From: Candidatus Schekmanbacteria bacterium RIFCSPLOWO2_02_FULL_38_14
GTDB taxonomy: Bacteria; Schekmanbacteria; GWA2-38-11
DNA: 64,000 nt
NCBI GenBank assembly: GCA_001790855.1
Contig: MGDH01000038.1
Location: forward strand, 1-64,000
Direction: 5' to 3'
Each line of letters opens with the position of its first letter. Within the stretch, counting starts at the first letter, position 1. Shown piece after piece: positions 1 to 9,319 of the stretch. A program made the position numbers and the translations under genes. The notes under the pieces were generated by a model. The model worked only from the letters and a program-made list of their open reading frames with translations, was not told the DNA's origin and did not search any database.

Positions 1-189
1 CTTTTCCTGTCTTGTTTTTGTTTATGAAAGGATACACCACCTCTATTTACTTTTTACACTCTTTTTGAGTATAGCTCTGAATTCATTTGGCGCATGGTAG
101 AATAAATGCTAAGTATTACGCTTTAAGGTGATTGGATATTGCAAATGTTATTTGGTTTTTAACATTTCTGTGTTAGTATTTAATCAAAT

Positions 190-600
190 ATGAAAAACGC
201 TAAACAAAAGAACTCTAAAATCATAAATAAGATAAAGCATGTTTTCCTGTCTCATCCTGAAATAAAGCTGGTATATCTTTTTGGCTCGCAGGTGAATGGA
301 AAAACAGGGCCAATAAGCGATATTGACTTTGCTTTTTATGCAGATGAGGAGGACAAGAAAAAATTATACGAGCTGAAATTTGTTTTGATGGATAAAATAA
401 GCCGTGCATTAAAAACTGATAATATCGATATAGTTATCCTTAATTTAACTGAAAGCCCAGAGCTTAAATACAATATCATTAAGGATGGAGATTTAATTTA
501 TGAGAAGGAGCCTTTCAAGGTTATAGCAGAGCCGAAGATTCTTAACGAGTACTTTGATTTTTATGATATCCTGGCAAGATACAATTTAACCAAATCTTAA
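190..600 (+). CDS. mntA: MNT-domain nucleotidyltransferase, MntA-type antitoxin
   Basis: A 136-residue minimal nucleotidyltransferase. The sequence shows the family signature: Gly32-Ser33 followed by the metal-binding pair Asp44/Asp46 (SDIDF) and a third Asp near residue 80 in NIDIVIL. In characterised MNT-HEPN pairs the antitoxin adenylylates a tyrosine next to the HEPN active site and so silences the toxin. The gene ends 9 bases before a HEPN gene, which is the usual order for this type VII toxin-antitoxin system. No strong ribosome binding site precedes the ATG; the upstream 189 bases are AT-rich and I see no other gene there. Function is inferred from motif and pairing. Confidence 0.85.
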   Translation: MKNAKQKNSKIINKIKHVFLSHPEIKLVYLFGSQVNGKTGPISDIDFAFYADEEDKKKLYELKFVLMDKISRALKTDNIDIVILNLTESPELKYNIIKDGDLIYEKEPFKVIAEPKILNEYFDFYDILARYNLTKS

Positions 601-609
601 TAACAAAAA

Positions 610-1020
610 ATGACCAATTTAACAGTAATAGAAAATAAAATAAGTGCAATCAGGAAGTATTTAAAAATTCTTGGAAGATATAAAAAATATACCCAGAAAG
701 AAATTGAAAACAATCTTGACCTTAAAGGCGCAGTTGAAAGGTATCTTTATCTTGCAGTACAGGCAACAATTGATTTAGCAGAAGCAGTTATAGCCTATAA
801 GAAACTCCGAAAACCATCAACTCTGAGCGAGTCTTTCTATATTTTAAAAGAAGAAAATATTATCTCCGATAAACTCTCAGAAAAATTGGTGAAGATGACC
901 GGTTTCCGGAATGTAATAGCACACGATTATGACAGATTGGATTACAGCATTGTTTTTGATGTTTTGAAAAACAAACTGAAAGATGTTGAGGATTTTTTAA
1001 AGAAAATTTCCAAACTGTAA
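610..1020 (+). CDS. hepT: HEPN-domain RNase toxin, HepT-like
   Basis: A 136-residue, all-helical-looking protein with the HEPN active-site motif R-x4-H-x-Y: Arg100, His105 and Tyr107 within RNVIAHDY. HEPN toxins of this group are metal-independent ribonucleases; Tyr107 is the expected AMPylation target of the partner nucleotidyltransferase. The start lies 9 bases after the antitoxin stop with no clear Shine-Dalgarno sequence, so translational coupling is likely. The motif is complete, so the toxin should be active rather than decayed. Role as a toxin is from the family; it is not shown by the sequence alone. Confidence 0.85.
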   Translation: MTNLTVIENKISAIRKYLKILGRYKKYTQKEIENNLDLKGAVERYLYLAVQATIDLAEAVIAYKKLRKPSTLSESFYILKEENIISDKLSEKLVKMTGFRNVIAHDYDRLDYSIVFDVLKNKLKDVEDFLKKISKL

Positions 1021-1140
1021 TTTTTCTTATCTTTTTCCTTCCAACATTTATCAAGCAAAACCCGACTGCGGTTTAAAATCTTACAATTTAAAGTTAGATG
1101 ACTGAACTCTTCATGGAGTTGACATCTTGCTCAATAGTTA

Positions 1141-1707
1141 TCAGCTTGTCTTTTCCCAAATATGCTTTTCCCTGCCGGTTTCAGGGTGGATGTAGAGGTA
1201 AATAATTTTTTCTGGCTCAATTTTTAGCAGGCAGAAAGCCTTTAAATATTTCTGAGTCGCTTCTTCCTCAGTTCCTTTCTGGATTATCCCCTGCTTAATC
1301 CTGTCTTTAACCATATTGGAAAGGGTGTCATACATTCCCCATTTTTTCATCTTGCTCACATACTCATCAGGGTTGTTTGCCATGCTTACTATGGAAGCCT
1401 TTCCAAAATATTGTATGCTTTTATTAACCACACTATGGTCAACCGGCCTGAAGATGCCAACTGAGACATTGGGATTTTCCTTTATATTAACAATCTTTCC
1501 TCCAGGTTCTGCCCCAATCCAGATAGTGATTCCTTCATTGAAGAAATCCACAGGAGTGGCTCTTGGAATATTGTTTCGGCTTGTTGCAAGGACACTGGCA
1601 ATGCCATGCTTTAAAGCGCATTTTGCATTCATATCTCCCTTTTTAGTGCTTCCTTCATCAAGAAACTGAATTATTTCCTTTTCAAGCTCTTCCCTGCTTT
1701 TACCCAT
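1141..1707 (-). CDS. pyridoxamine 5'-phosphate oxidase-family (FMN split-barrel) protein
   Basis: 188 residues. The segment around residues 34-110 has the split-barrel pattern of PNPOx-like flavoproteins: a first strand ending in PRATPVDF, then a glycine turn GGKIVNIKENP and a strand VSVGIF. The length and the lack of the canonical PdxH substrate residues argue for a general FMN- or F420-type oxidoreductase or ligand-binding member, not true PdxH. An AGGAG ribosome binding site lies just upstream of the ATG. It is a single gene, convergent with the HepT gene and followed upstream by a repeat-rich spacer. Substrate unknown. Confidence 0.7.
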   Translation of the reverse strand: MGKSREELEKEIIQFLDEGSTKKGDMNAKCALKHGIASVLATSRNNIPRATPVDFFNEGITIWIGAEPGGKIVNIKENPNVSVGIFRPVDHSVVNKSIQYFGKASIVSMANNPDEYVSKMKKWGMYDTLSNMVKDRIKQGIIQKGTEEEATQKYLKAFCLLKIEPEKIIYLYIHPETGREKHIWEKTS

Positions 1708-2277
1708 AATTGATTTCTCCTTTTCTGCTTTCAGCCTTCTAATTTTAACTTGTAATTTCCTGTGGTCTTGCTACAGGGTTAATGCTTTGTCGTCATTCCC
1801 GCCGCCTGTCGGCAGACAGGCGAAAGCGGGAATCCATGGTTCGGCAGGCTCACCATGCTGCATCCTGAGCTTGTCGAAGGACTGGATTCCACATCAAGTG
1901 CCTGCCTACCGCAGGCAGGCGGAATGACAAAAATCGGTATATAAATTATATTAGATACCCTGCAGTCTTGCTGCAGGGAAATTCATTCAACCCATTAAAT
2001 AAAATTACTCAGGATGATGAGCAATTGTCAAGCAGCAAAACTTCTAAACGCCTCATCACTTCTTTTCTACTTTGTTCTTGACCGCAACCCGCCATTTTGT
2101 TATTAAAAAAACAGAAAGCCGGGTTCTTTGCTTACAGAGTATTTTTTTCTTATAAGCAGGAGACACGCAGGAAAAATAAATTCTTCAATGGCAGGGATTG
2201 CTAATCTGACAGTGGTTCTCTTTGCCCTGATATTCTGGAAAAGAATAATGGCAGAAGAGGCTATGACAAATTGCTAT
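1708..2277. other. 570-base spacer, repeat-bearing, no convincing gene
   Basis: Holds a composite palindromic repeat (1792-1928, listed separately) and otherwise AT-rich sequence. An open frame on the plus strand from 2128 runs into the antisense of the next gene and has no ribosome binding site, so I do not call it. Confidence 0.6.
1792..1928. repeat. composite intergenic palindrome, R1 type
   Basis: Outer arms GTCATTCCCGCC and GGCGGAATGAC face each other. Inside are two nested palindromes, GCCTGTCGGCAGACAGGC and GCCTGCCTACCGCAGGCAGG, plus the motif CCTGAGCTTGTCGAAGGAC and an inverted GGAATCCA/TGGATTCC pair. Related R1 cores recur at 12331-12350 and 57170-57218. Likely a nested or chimeric small mobile repeat. 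Confidence 0.75.
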
Positions 2278-2997
2278 TCACTTAATACCTTTCAAGTTTT
2301 CCACTCTGTAATATATGTCTGCTTCAAGGGCTTTTGCAATCTTTGCGCCAAGGCAGGGTTTTACATATTTGGCTTTGAATTCTTTTCCAACGATATTAAA
2401 AAGTTCAATACAGCAGCTGCTCGTATGGTTTGTGTCTGCTATTGTATAGGGGATAGTGTTTGTGCCTTCTTTGACTGAAAACCGCCCTTCAAGGAAATTG
2501 GAGTGAACCGCTGACCAGACTTCAAAAATCTCTTCTAATGGCTCATCAACCCCAACAACATTTTTAAACCCTTGAGCAAGTTTTTCTGCTGTTTCCTTTG
2601 GAAACTCAACCCAGCCTTCAGGTTTTTTTCTGTTAAAGATTTCAGAATTTGCAAGAGCTTTTATTTCTTCTTTTGAAGGATATCCCTGAGGCTGGAAGTC
2701 TGATTTTGTAATAGTTGTCTCAAGGTATTTTTCAAATTCAGGAGAAAGTGGTTTTGAAGAGAGGACAAGGAATTTTCCGTTTTTGTCTGATGTATTATAC
2801 CAAGGCGCAGCGTCGTGTTTGCAGGTAACCTTCCAGACTTCAGGTGCAGAATATCCGATTTCTACCCTGAACAATTCACAGGGTACTCTTTGCGCGCAGT
2901 AGATTTCTGTTCCCTCTTTTTTAAACATACTTTTAAGGGCTTCAAGCGCTTCTTTATCCATCCAGTAACAGTATTTCTTGAAAACAGGGTTTTCCAT
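2278..2997 (-). CDS. conserved-looking hypothetical protein, 239 aa
   Basis: I do not recognise the family. The protein has no signal peptide or membrane segment, is rich in Lys and Glu, and carries seven scattered cysteines including an adjacent pair in HTSSCCIELF and a C-terminal CLGAKIAKALEADIYY. A good AAGGAG ribosome binding site sits 7 bases before the ATG, which supports a real, expressed gene. It lies 45 bases downstream of the TPR glycosyltransferase on the same strand and may be co-transcribed. The cysteines could bind metal, but no spacing pattern I know is present. Confidence 0.6.
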   Translation of the reverse strand: MENPVFKKYCYWMDKEALEALKSMFKKEGTEIYCAQRVPCELFRVEIGYSAPEVWKVTCKHDAAPWYNTSDKNGKFLVLSSKPLSPEFEKYLETTITKSDFQPQGYPSKEEIKALANSEIFNRKKPEGWVEFPKETAEKLAQGFKNVVGVDEPLEEIFEVWSAVHSNFLEGRFSVKEGTNTIPYTIADTNHTSSCCIELFNIVGKEFKAKYVKPCLGAKIAKALEADIYYRVENLKGIK

Positions 2998-3042
2998 ATG
3001 CTTCTCCTTTCCTGACTATTACCTGTCAGCATGAGTGTTGAT

Positions 3043-5118
3043 TTATTTAAATCCAAATATTCTCTGATTTTTTACTTCAGGACTGCTTCTGTCAACTGCC
3101 AAAGCCTTATTATAATATTTTAATGATTCCTGAAAATTTCCTTTTGCAAGATAAATATCTCTCAATATTATAAGGGCTTTTATATTCTTAGCGTCAAGGT
3201 TAATTGCTTTATCAAGTTCTTCTATTGCCAAATCAGCCTTTCCTGTATTGTTGTATATGATTCCAAGAATAAAATATGGACTGCTTAAATAGGGGTTAAT
3301 TTTAATTGCCTTATTCAACTCAATAACAGCTTTATCATATGCCTTGAGGTTTAGATAGGCATTTCCAAGATTGACGTGAGGGCTTGCATATTCCGGGTTC
3401 AGTTCAGATGCTGTTTCAAATTCTTTTATTGCTCCTTTTGAATTTCCGGTTTTTGCATATGCAACTCCAAGGTTGTTATGCACACTGGATTCTGTGGGAT
3501 TAATTCCAATTGCCTTCTTATAATTTTCTATGGCAGGAATCATATTCCCCGAATCAAAAAAAAGATTCCCAAGGTTTACATAGGAACTCTGTGTTTTTGG
3601 GTTAATTTTTTGCGCAAATAAGAATTCATTTCTTGCAAGTTCGGGCTTTCCTGAGGCTTTGTATGCAAGTCCGAGGTTGTTATGGGCTATGTAAGATAGA
3701 GGAGACTTCAAAACCTGGTCTTCAAAAAGAGTTATCTCATCCTTCCATACATAATTTCTCTTTGCAGCCTGAACACTGAAGAAAATTATTATAAGAACTA
3801 TTAGCGACACAGGAATTATTTTTATTCTGCCAATCTTGTCTGAGAAAAAATTATTTGTACCTGATAGAACAATCCCTGCCACAATCGAGAAACCTATTGA
3901 TGGCAGGTACAGGAAATGCTCTGTTTTTATTATTGATGAAAAGGGAATTATATTTGAAACCGGAAGCAGAGATATAAAAAACCACGAAGTGCCAAAGAAG
4001 AATTTTTTGGAAATGTTCTTTGATTTTATAAGTAAAACAAAAATTGCAGTTAAAGTTAAGATTGAAAGCATGGTTTTGAAATCAGCAGGATTAGAAACAG
4101 TTTTAACCACATACAAGGAATTGAGAGTTACAGGGAAAAACAGGAGTTTGATGTAATCAGAAATAACAGTTAGGATTGTAAGAATTCTTTCCGGTAGTGA
4201 GGCTTTGGTTAATAAGGGATAAAAATTATTTTTCAAGGCAACTGTTCTCAGAGTCAGGTAAAGGATTACTGGAAGCATGAAGAGAAAGTTTTTTCTGATA
4301 AAAATTTTTATAGCGGAGATAACAGGGATATTTTCTGATAAAAAAAATATTTCATAGAACAGGATTATCAAAGGAAGAACAATTGCTGTTTCTTTTGAGA
4401 AAATGCTGAGAGTGAAGTAAAAAACAGAGAGGAGGGAATTGAAAGAATGAGCTTTTCCTGCGCTTTTCAGACAATTCAAATAGGCATTGAAAGAGAGGAG
4501 AAGCAGGAGAGTGCAAAGCACATCGGTTCTGCCGGATATCCATGTAACTGATTCTGTATGCACTGGGTGGACTGCAAAGATGAGGCTTGAGAGAAGAGAA
4601 AAATTAAAATCAGAAAAAATTTTAAGAAGTATTAAGAAAATCAAAACTGATGAAAGAGTATGTAAAATTATGTTAGATAAATGATAACCAGCGGGATTTG
4701 TGTTCCATAGCTTATAGTCAACCATATATGAAAAGAATATAAGAGGGCGGTAAAAAAGAGGGTTTTCCTTGAACTGTACCGGATTGCCAAATGGTGATAG
4801 AAAGAGTTCAGGGAGTTTTTTGAAACTTTTTATATCCGGGTTATTTCTCACTAAATCCGTATCATCCCAAACAAAATCATTGTTTAATGAGTTCAGATAG
4901 GGAGTAAATGATAAAGCCGCTATTAAGAAAATTGAATATAGTTTTTTCAAGATGAAGTTTAAATTTTTAAAAATTATAATGCCAGCCAAGCAAAAGTTAT
5001 TATATAATGTTTTAAAAAACAAGAAAAGAAGGGTAATTTTAATTTCCTCTTGCTTTTTTATTTTGCAAGAGGTAATTTTTCCAAAATTTTGAAAATGCAC
5101 GTCAAGCGAAATTCCCAC
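3043..5118 (-). CDS. TMTC-like membrane glycosyltransferase with C-terminal TPRs
   Basis: 691 residues if the outermost GTG is used. The N-terminal half has about ten hydrophobic segments and two hallmarks of the PMT/TMTC class: an acidic loop NNDFVWDDTD after the first membrane span and HPVHTESVTWISGRTD. Residues of about 480-680 contain six tetratricopeptide repeats (NNLGLAYKASG, VNLGNLFFDSG, NNLGVAYAKTG, VNLGNAYLNL and so on). TMTC/PMT enzymes transfer sugars from polyprenol donors on the non-cytoplasmic side. The first about 55 residues look non-coding (Lys-rich, a hairpin at 5046-5072, no ribosome binding site), so the true start may be the TTG at 4950 just before KKLYSIF. It is divergent from carB with only 46 bases between them. 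Confidence 0.75.
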   Translation of the reverse strand: MGISLDVHFQNFGKITSCKIKKQEEIKITLLFLFFKTLYNNFCLAGIIIFKNLNFILKKLYSIFLIAALSFTPYLNSLNNDFVWDDTDLVRNNPDIKSFKKLPELFLSPFGNPVQFKENPLFYRPLIFFSYMVDYKLWNTNPAGYHLSNIILHTLSSVLIFLILLKIFSDFNFSLLSSLIFAVHPVHTESVTWISGRTDVLCTLLLLLSFNAYLNCLKSAGKAHSFNSLLSVFYFTLSIFSKETAIVLPLIILFYEIFFLSENIPVISAIKIFIRKNFLFMLPVILYLTLRTVALKNNFYPLLTKASLPERILTILTVISDYIKLLFFPVTLNSLYVVKTVSNPADFKTMLSILTLTAIFVLLIKSKNISKKFFFGTSWFFISLLPVSNIIPFSSIIKTEHFLYLPSIGFSIVAGIVLSGTNNFFSDKIGRIKIIPVSLIVLIIIFFSVQAAKRNYVWKDEITLFEDQVLKSPLSYIAHNNLGLAYKASGKPELARNEFLFAQKINPKTQSSYVNLGNLFFDSGNMIPAIENYKKAIGINPTESSVHNNLGVAYAKTGNSKGAIKEFETASELNPEYASPHVNLGNAYLNLKAYDKAVIELNKAIKINPYLSSPYFILGIIYNNTGKADLAIEELDKAINLDAKNIKALIILRDIYLAKGNFQESLKYYNKALAVDRSSPEVKNQRIFGFK
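5046..5072. other. 8-bp perfect hairpin in the divergent TPR-glycosyltransferase/carB region
   Basis: CCTCTTGC and GCAAGAGG are perfect arms separated by an 11-base AT-only loop, followed on the plus strand by TAATTTTT. It lies inside the doubtful 5' end of the leftward gene, which argues for a shorter protein. It could act as a leader hairpin or an operator. Confidence 0.45.
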
Positions 5119-5164
5119 ATTTAGGATGATTGCATGTATGAATGAGAAGCGAGGAGAATAAATT

Positions 5165-8100
5165 TTGCCAAAACGAACTGATATAAAGAGAATACTTTTA
5201 ATAGGTTCAGGCCCAATAGTAATAGGGCAGGCGTGCGAGTTTGACTACTCAGGAACTCAAGCATGCAAGGCATTATTAGAGGAAGGTTTTGAAATAGTGC
5301 TTGTCAACAGCAATCCTGCCACAATTATGACAGACCCCGATATGGCTCAGAGAACATATGTTGAGCCATTAACACTGGAGGTTCTTGAAAAGATTATAGC
5401 CAGAGAAAAACCAGATGCGCTTCTCCCAACAATCGGAGGCCAAACAGGCTTAAACTTAGCAGTGAAACTTGCGGAAAAAGGGGTGCTTGATAAATATAAT
5501 GTTGAGCTTATAGGGGCAAAGATTGAAGCAATAAAAAAGGCTGAAGACAGGGAGCTTTTTAAAATTGCAATACAGAATATAGGCCTTAGGATTCCAAAAA
5601 GCGGTTGTGTGCAAACAGAAGAAAAGGCTTTTGAGATTGCAAAAGAAATAGGGTTTCCTGTAATAATAAGGCCTTCTTTTACCCTTGGAGGCACAGGTGG
5701 AAACATTGCATACAACATGGAAGAATTTCAGGAACATATAAGGTGGGGTCTTGATGCCAGCCCGTATCACCAGATACTCATTGAAGAGTCATTGATTGGA
5801 TGGAAAGAATACGAGCTTGAGGTGATGAGAGACTCAAAGGACAATGTTGTTATTATCTGCTCCATTGAAAACTTTGACCCTATGGGAGTTCATACAGGTG
5901 ACAGCATTACAGTTGCGCCTGCCCAGACCCTTACAGATAAGGAATACCAGATTATGAGGGATGGGGCAATCAAGATAATAAGGGAGATAGGGGTTGATAC
6001 AGGAGGTTCAAATATTCAGTTTGCAGTGAATCCAAGAAACGGGGAAATGATGGTGATTGAAATGAATCCCAGAGTGTCCCGTTCATCAGCCCTTGCATCA
6101 AAAGCCACAGGATTTCCAATTGCAAAAATTGCAGCAAAGCTGGCTGTTGGATTTACCCTTGATGAGATTCCGAACGACATAACAAAAGTCACTCCTTCAT
6201 CCTTTGAACCAACAATAGATTACTGTGTTGTAAAATTCCCAAGGTTTACATTTGAGAAGTTTCCAACAGCAGATGCAACGCTTACAACTCAGATGAAATC
6301 AGTTGGTGAAGCAATGGCTATAGGAAGGAATTTTAAGGAGGCATTGCAAAAGGCAATCCGTTCTTTGGAAATAAATATGTGGAGCGTAAGCCTGAAGGAA
6401 GATGCGTCTGTGAGCGCATCAGATGAAACGGTAAGGGATAAATTAAAAACACCGAACTGGGAGAGGGTTTGGTACATAGGGGAAGCTCTGAGGAGGGGGT
6501 TTAAGACTGAGGAGATATACGAGCTTTCAAAAATAGACCCATGGTTTATTAACAATATAAAAGAGATAGTGGAATTTGATAAAGAGATTAAAAGTAAAAG
6601 CGAGAATTTTTTCAGTAAAAAGAATAAGGAATTATCTTCTTTTCTGCGAAAGGCAAAGGAGAATGGATTTTCAGATAAATACATATCTCAGATAATGCAT
6701 GTTGATGAGGCTACATTCAGGAGTTTGAGAAAAAGTTTAAATATTAATCCAGTTTTTAAAAGGGTTGATACCTGCGGTGCAGAATTTGAAGCCCATACGC
6801 CATATCTTTACTCAACCTATGAAAACGAGTGCGAATCACTCCCTACAAAAAAGAAAAAAATTGCAATTCTTGGAGGAGGACCAAACCGCGTAGGACAGGG
6901 TATTGAATTTGATTACTGCTGTGTCCATGGTGCTTTTGCCCTTAAGGAAGACGGCTTTGAAACCATAATGATAAACTGCAATCCTGAAACAGTAAGCACT
7001 GACTATGATACCTCTGACCGCCTCTATTTTGAGCCACTCACGCTTGAAGAGGTGATGAACATCATTGATATTGAGAATCCCGACGGAGTTATTGTTCAGT
7101 TTGGAGGACAGACACCTTTAAAGCTGGCTGTTCCTCTTGAAAAAATGGGGGTTAAAATAATTGGAACCTCCCCTAGAGACATTGACATTGCTGAAGACAG
7201 GGAAAAATTTAAGGTGCTCCTTGAAAAACTGAAACTTAGTCAGCCATCTAACGGGACAGTAACTGATTTGGATGGGGCGCTCCGGGTAGCCAAGAGAATA
7301 AGTTATCCTGTGGTTGTAAGACCTTCCTATGTGCTTGGAGGCAGGGCAATGGAGATTGTCTATGATGATGACAGCCTTAAAAACTATATGCGCAATGCAA
7401 TCAAGGAATCTCCTGACCACCCTATTCTGATTGACAAGTTTCTTGATGATGCAATTGAAATTGATGTGGATGCTATTTCAGATGGTGAAATATGTGTCAT
7501 AGGCGGGGTTATGGAACACATTGAGGAGGCAGGGGTGCATTCAGGAGACAGCGCCTGTTCAATACCTCCGTATTCATTAAAAAAAGAGATAATTGAAGAA
7601 GTCAAGCGCCAGACAAAGGCTATTGCCTTTGAACTGAAGGTAATAGGTCTGATAAACATTCAGTTTGCTGTTAAGAAAGATGAAATTTATATACTTGAAG
7701 TAAATCCAAGGGCTTCAAGAACAATTCCGTTTGTAAGCAAGGCAATAGGGATACCTCTGGCAAAGCTTGCAGCAAGGGTTATGTCTGGGAAAAAACTTAA
7801 AGAATTAGGCTTTACAAAAGAAAAGGATATTACACACATAGCAGTCAAGGAAGCGGTTTTTCCATTTATAAAATTTCCCGGTGTGGATACAATTTTAGGA
7901 CCTGAAATGAAGTCAACAGGTGAAGTGATGGGTATTGATTATTCCTTTGGCAAGGCATATGCCAAAGCACAGATTGCTGCTGGTTCAACTCTTCCAGTCT
8001 CAGGTACAGCCTTTATAAGCGTAAAAGACAAAGATAAACCTGCGGTAATGCCAATTGCAAAGAAACTGGCTGAAATGGGTTTTAATCTGGTTGCAACTGA

Positions 8101-8398
8101 AGGGACAAAGAATGCTCTGGAGAAAAGTGGTATTCCGGTCAGATATGTAAAAAAAGTAAAGGAAGGAAGGCCTCATATTGTTGACCTTTTAAAAAATGGT
8201 GAAATTGATTTAGTCATAAACACAACACTTGGAAAGCAATCAGCCGAGGATTCCTATTCTTTAAGAAGGACCACTCTTGTCAATAATATTCCCTACTGCA
8301 CAACAGTTTCAGGTGCATTTGCAGCAGTAACAGGAATTGAGGAATTAAGGCGGGGTTCGCTTGATGTAATGCCTCTTCAGGAATATTACAAAAAGTGA
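5165..8398 (+). CDS. carB: carbamoyl-phosphate synthase large subunit
   Basis: 1077 residues, full length for CarB, which makes carbamoyl phosphate from bicarbonate, ammonia and two ATP for arginine and pyrimidine synthesis. Two homologous halves are visible: each has a pre-ATP-grasp GSGP/GGGP nucleotide loop ([11 protein letters not shown] near residue 13, [11 protein letters not shown] near 570) and an ATP-grasp domain with IRPSFTLGG or VRPSYVLGG and [10 protein letters not shown] or EVNPRASRT. The last about 140 residues form the MGS-like allosteric domain. Translation starts at TTG, supported by a GAGGAG element 8 bases upstream. The small subunit carA is not in the window. Confidence 0.97.
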   Translation: MPKRTDIKRILLIGSGPIVIGQACEFDYSGTQACKALLEEGFEIVLVNSNPATIMTDPDMAQRTYVEPLTLEVLEKIIAREKPDALLPTIGGQTGLNLAVKLAEKGVLDKYNVELIGAKIEAIKKAEDRELFKIAIQNIGLRIPKSGCVQTEEKAFEIAKEIGFPVIIRPSFTLGGTGGNIAYNMEEFQEHIRWGLDASPYHQILIEESLIGWKEYELEVMRDSKDNVVIICSIENFDPMGVHTGDSITVAPAQTLTDKEYQIMRDGAIKIIREIGVDTGGSNIQFAVNPRNGEMMVIEMNPRVSRSSALASKATGFPIAKIAAKLAVGFTLDEIPNDITKVTPSSFEPTIDYCVVKFPRFTFEKFPTADATLTTQMKSVGEAMAIGRNFKEALQKAIRSLEINMWSVSLKEDASVSASDETVRDKLKTPNWERVWYIGEALRRGFKTEEIYELSKIDPWFINNIKEIVEFDKEIKSKSENFFSKKNKELSSFLRKAKENGFSDKYISQIMHVDEATFRSLRKSLNINPVFKRVDTCGAEFEAHTPYLYSTYENECESLPTKKKKIAILGGGPNRVGQGIEFDYCCVHGAFALKEDGFETIMINCNPETVSTDYDTSDRLYFEPLTLEEVMNIIDIENPDGVIVQFGGQTPLKLAVPLEKMGVKIIGTSPRDIDIAEDREKFKVLLEKLKLSQPSNGTVTDLDGALRVAKRISYPVVVRPSYVLGGRAMEIVYDDDSLKNYMRNAIKESPDHPILIDKFLDDAIEIDVDAISDGEICVIGGVMEHIEEAGVHSGDSACSIPPYSLKKEIIEEVKRQTKAIAFELKVIGLINIQFAVKKDEIYILEVNPRASRTIPFVSKAIGIPLAKLAARVMSGKKLKELGFTKEKDITHIAVKEAVFPFIKFPGVDTILGPEMKSTGEVMGIDYSFGKAYAKAQIAAGSTLPVSGTAFISVKDKDKPAVMPIAKKLAEMGFNLVATEGTKNALEKSGIPVRYVKKVKEGRPHIVDLLKNGEIDLVINTTLGKQSAEDSYSLRRTTLVNNIPYCTTVSGAFAAVTGIEELRRGSLDVMPLQEYYKK

Positions 8399-8554
8399 CA
8401 AAATTCGTCAATTCATTGCCCAAAACCGTCATTTTTATTGATTGAATTTTTGTTTCTCAAATCAATCTATTTATTCTTTTTCTTTTCGACAAGCTAACAA
8501 ATTGAAAATTAATGATAAATAAGCATAAGCAATTTTTTCCATTTTTTTAATCAT

Positions 8555-8570
8555 TGGCATACCTTTTGCT
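8555..8570 (+). promoter_or_regulatory. sigma-54 (RpoN) type promoter for the pilin locus
   Basis: TGGCAT-N5-TTGCT matches the -24/-12 consensus TGGCAC-N5-TTGCA with exact spacing between GG and GC. It precedes the deleted pilin copy and then the intact pilin gene; pilin genes are classically driven by RpoN with the PilS/PilR pair. No second such site lies between the remnant and the intact gene, so this is the likely pilin promoter, with a leader of about 150 bases that includes the remnant. Confidence 0.7.
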
Positions 8571-8615
8571 ACTGCATAAAATAGAAATTCTACAAAGGCT
8601 TTATTAGGAGAAAAA

Positions 8616-8675
8616 AAAGGATTTACTCTGATAGAGCTTATGGTCGTTCATAAGCAACGACGTGTCACAAGGTTA
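8616..8675 (+). pseudogene. deleted type IV pilin gene copy
   Basis: Positions 8616-8642 repeat, base for base, 27 bases of the intact pilin gene coding for the KGFTLIELM start of the mature pilin (8753-8779). Positions 8655-8675 repeat 21 bases of its 3' end (NDVSQG plus stop). Only 12 unrelated bases join them, so nearly the whole pilin body is missing. The join is out of frame and there is no start codon, so it is not translated as a pilin. This is best read as a tandem duplicate that lost its middle. Confidence 0.85.
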
Positions 8676-8728
8676 GTAGAACAATTAGTTCTGGCGAACA
8701 ATATTTAGTGAAAGGAGGTGGAAAAAAT

Positions 8729-9184
8729 ATGTTTAGAAAAATGATGGAGAAGAAAGGATTTACTCTGATAGAGCTTATGATTGTTGTTGCTATTATTGGT
8801 ATTCTTGCAGCTATTGCAATACCAAACTTCCTGAAATTTCAGGCAAAGGCAAAACAGTCAGAAGCAAAGAATAACCTTTCTGCTATATTTACTTCTGAGA
8901 CAGCCTATTTTGGTGAAAACAACACTTTTGGCAACACATTTGATCTCATTAACTGGGCACCATCAGGAACAACAAAGTATTGGTACTATTTATCTGCTAC
9001 TGCAACCACTGGTAGCAGTGCCGTGACTGGAACGAGTATGCCTACAGGTGTTGCTGTTACTGCCACTGGTTTTACAGCAGGAGCAATGGGAAACATAGAT
9101 ACTGAGACAGCAGTGTTAGACACATGGACAATCGATGATGCAAAAAACCTTTCAAACACAAACAACGACGTGTCACAAGGTTAA
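8729..9184 (+). CDS. pilA: type IV major pilin (prepilin), PilA-like
   Basis: 151 residues. A short charged leader ending EKKG is followed by the class III prepilin cleavage motif G^FTLIELM and a continuous hydrophobic helix VVAIIGILAAIAIPNF; Glu5 of the mature protein is present. The next segment, KFQAKAKQSEAKNNL, closely resembles deltaproteobacterial/myxobacterial pilins. The C-terminal part is Thr/Ser/Ala-rich with no disulfide cysteines. The ATG at 8729 is chosen over the upstream GTG at 8708 because AAAGGAGGTG lies 8 bases before it. A strong terminator follows. Context suggests assembly and possibly glycosylation by the genes downstream. Confidence 0.9.
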   Translation: MFRKMMEKKGFTLIELMIVVAIIGILAAIAIPNFLKFQAKAKQSEAKNNLSAIFTSETAYFGENNTFGNTFDLINWAPSGTTKYWYYLSATATTGSSAVTGTSMPTGVAVTATGFTAGAMGNIDTETAVLDTWTIDDAKNLSNTNNDVSQG

Positions 9185-9206
9185 TAGTTTCTGCTAGATT
9201 TAAAGA

Positions 9207-9245
9207 AAAGAGGATGCCTTGTAATCAAGGTATCCTCTTTTTATT
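9207..9245 (+). terminator. Rho-independent terminator after pilin gene
   Basis: AAGAGGATGCCTTG and CAAGGTATCCTCTT form a long stem with a 4-base TAAT loop and one mismatch, followed by a run of T (TTTTTATTTTT). It would separate pilin transcription from the following genes. Confidence 0.85.
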
Positions 9246-9319
9246 TTTGGCTCTTTTGAAAAAATGTGTTATAATTGAATATCAATTGGACCCTATCGAA
9301 TGATAAACCCTGATAGAAA

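Noticed and set aside
2128-2478. Plus-strand open frame of 116 codons
   Set aside because: Overlaps a better-supported minus-strand gene with a clear ribosome binding site, and its translation is cysteine/phenylalanine-rich without a family pattern.
3836-4156. Plus-strand frame inside the TPR glycosyltransferase gene
   Set aside because: Antisense shadow of a conserved membrane protein; no start signal.
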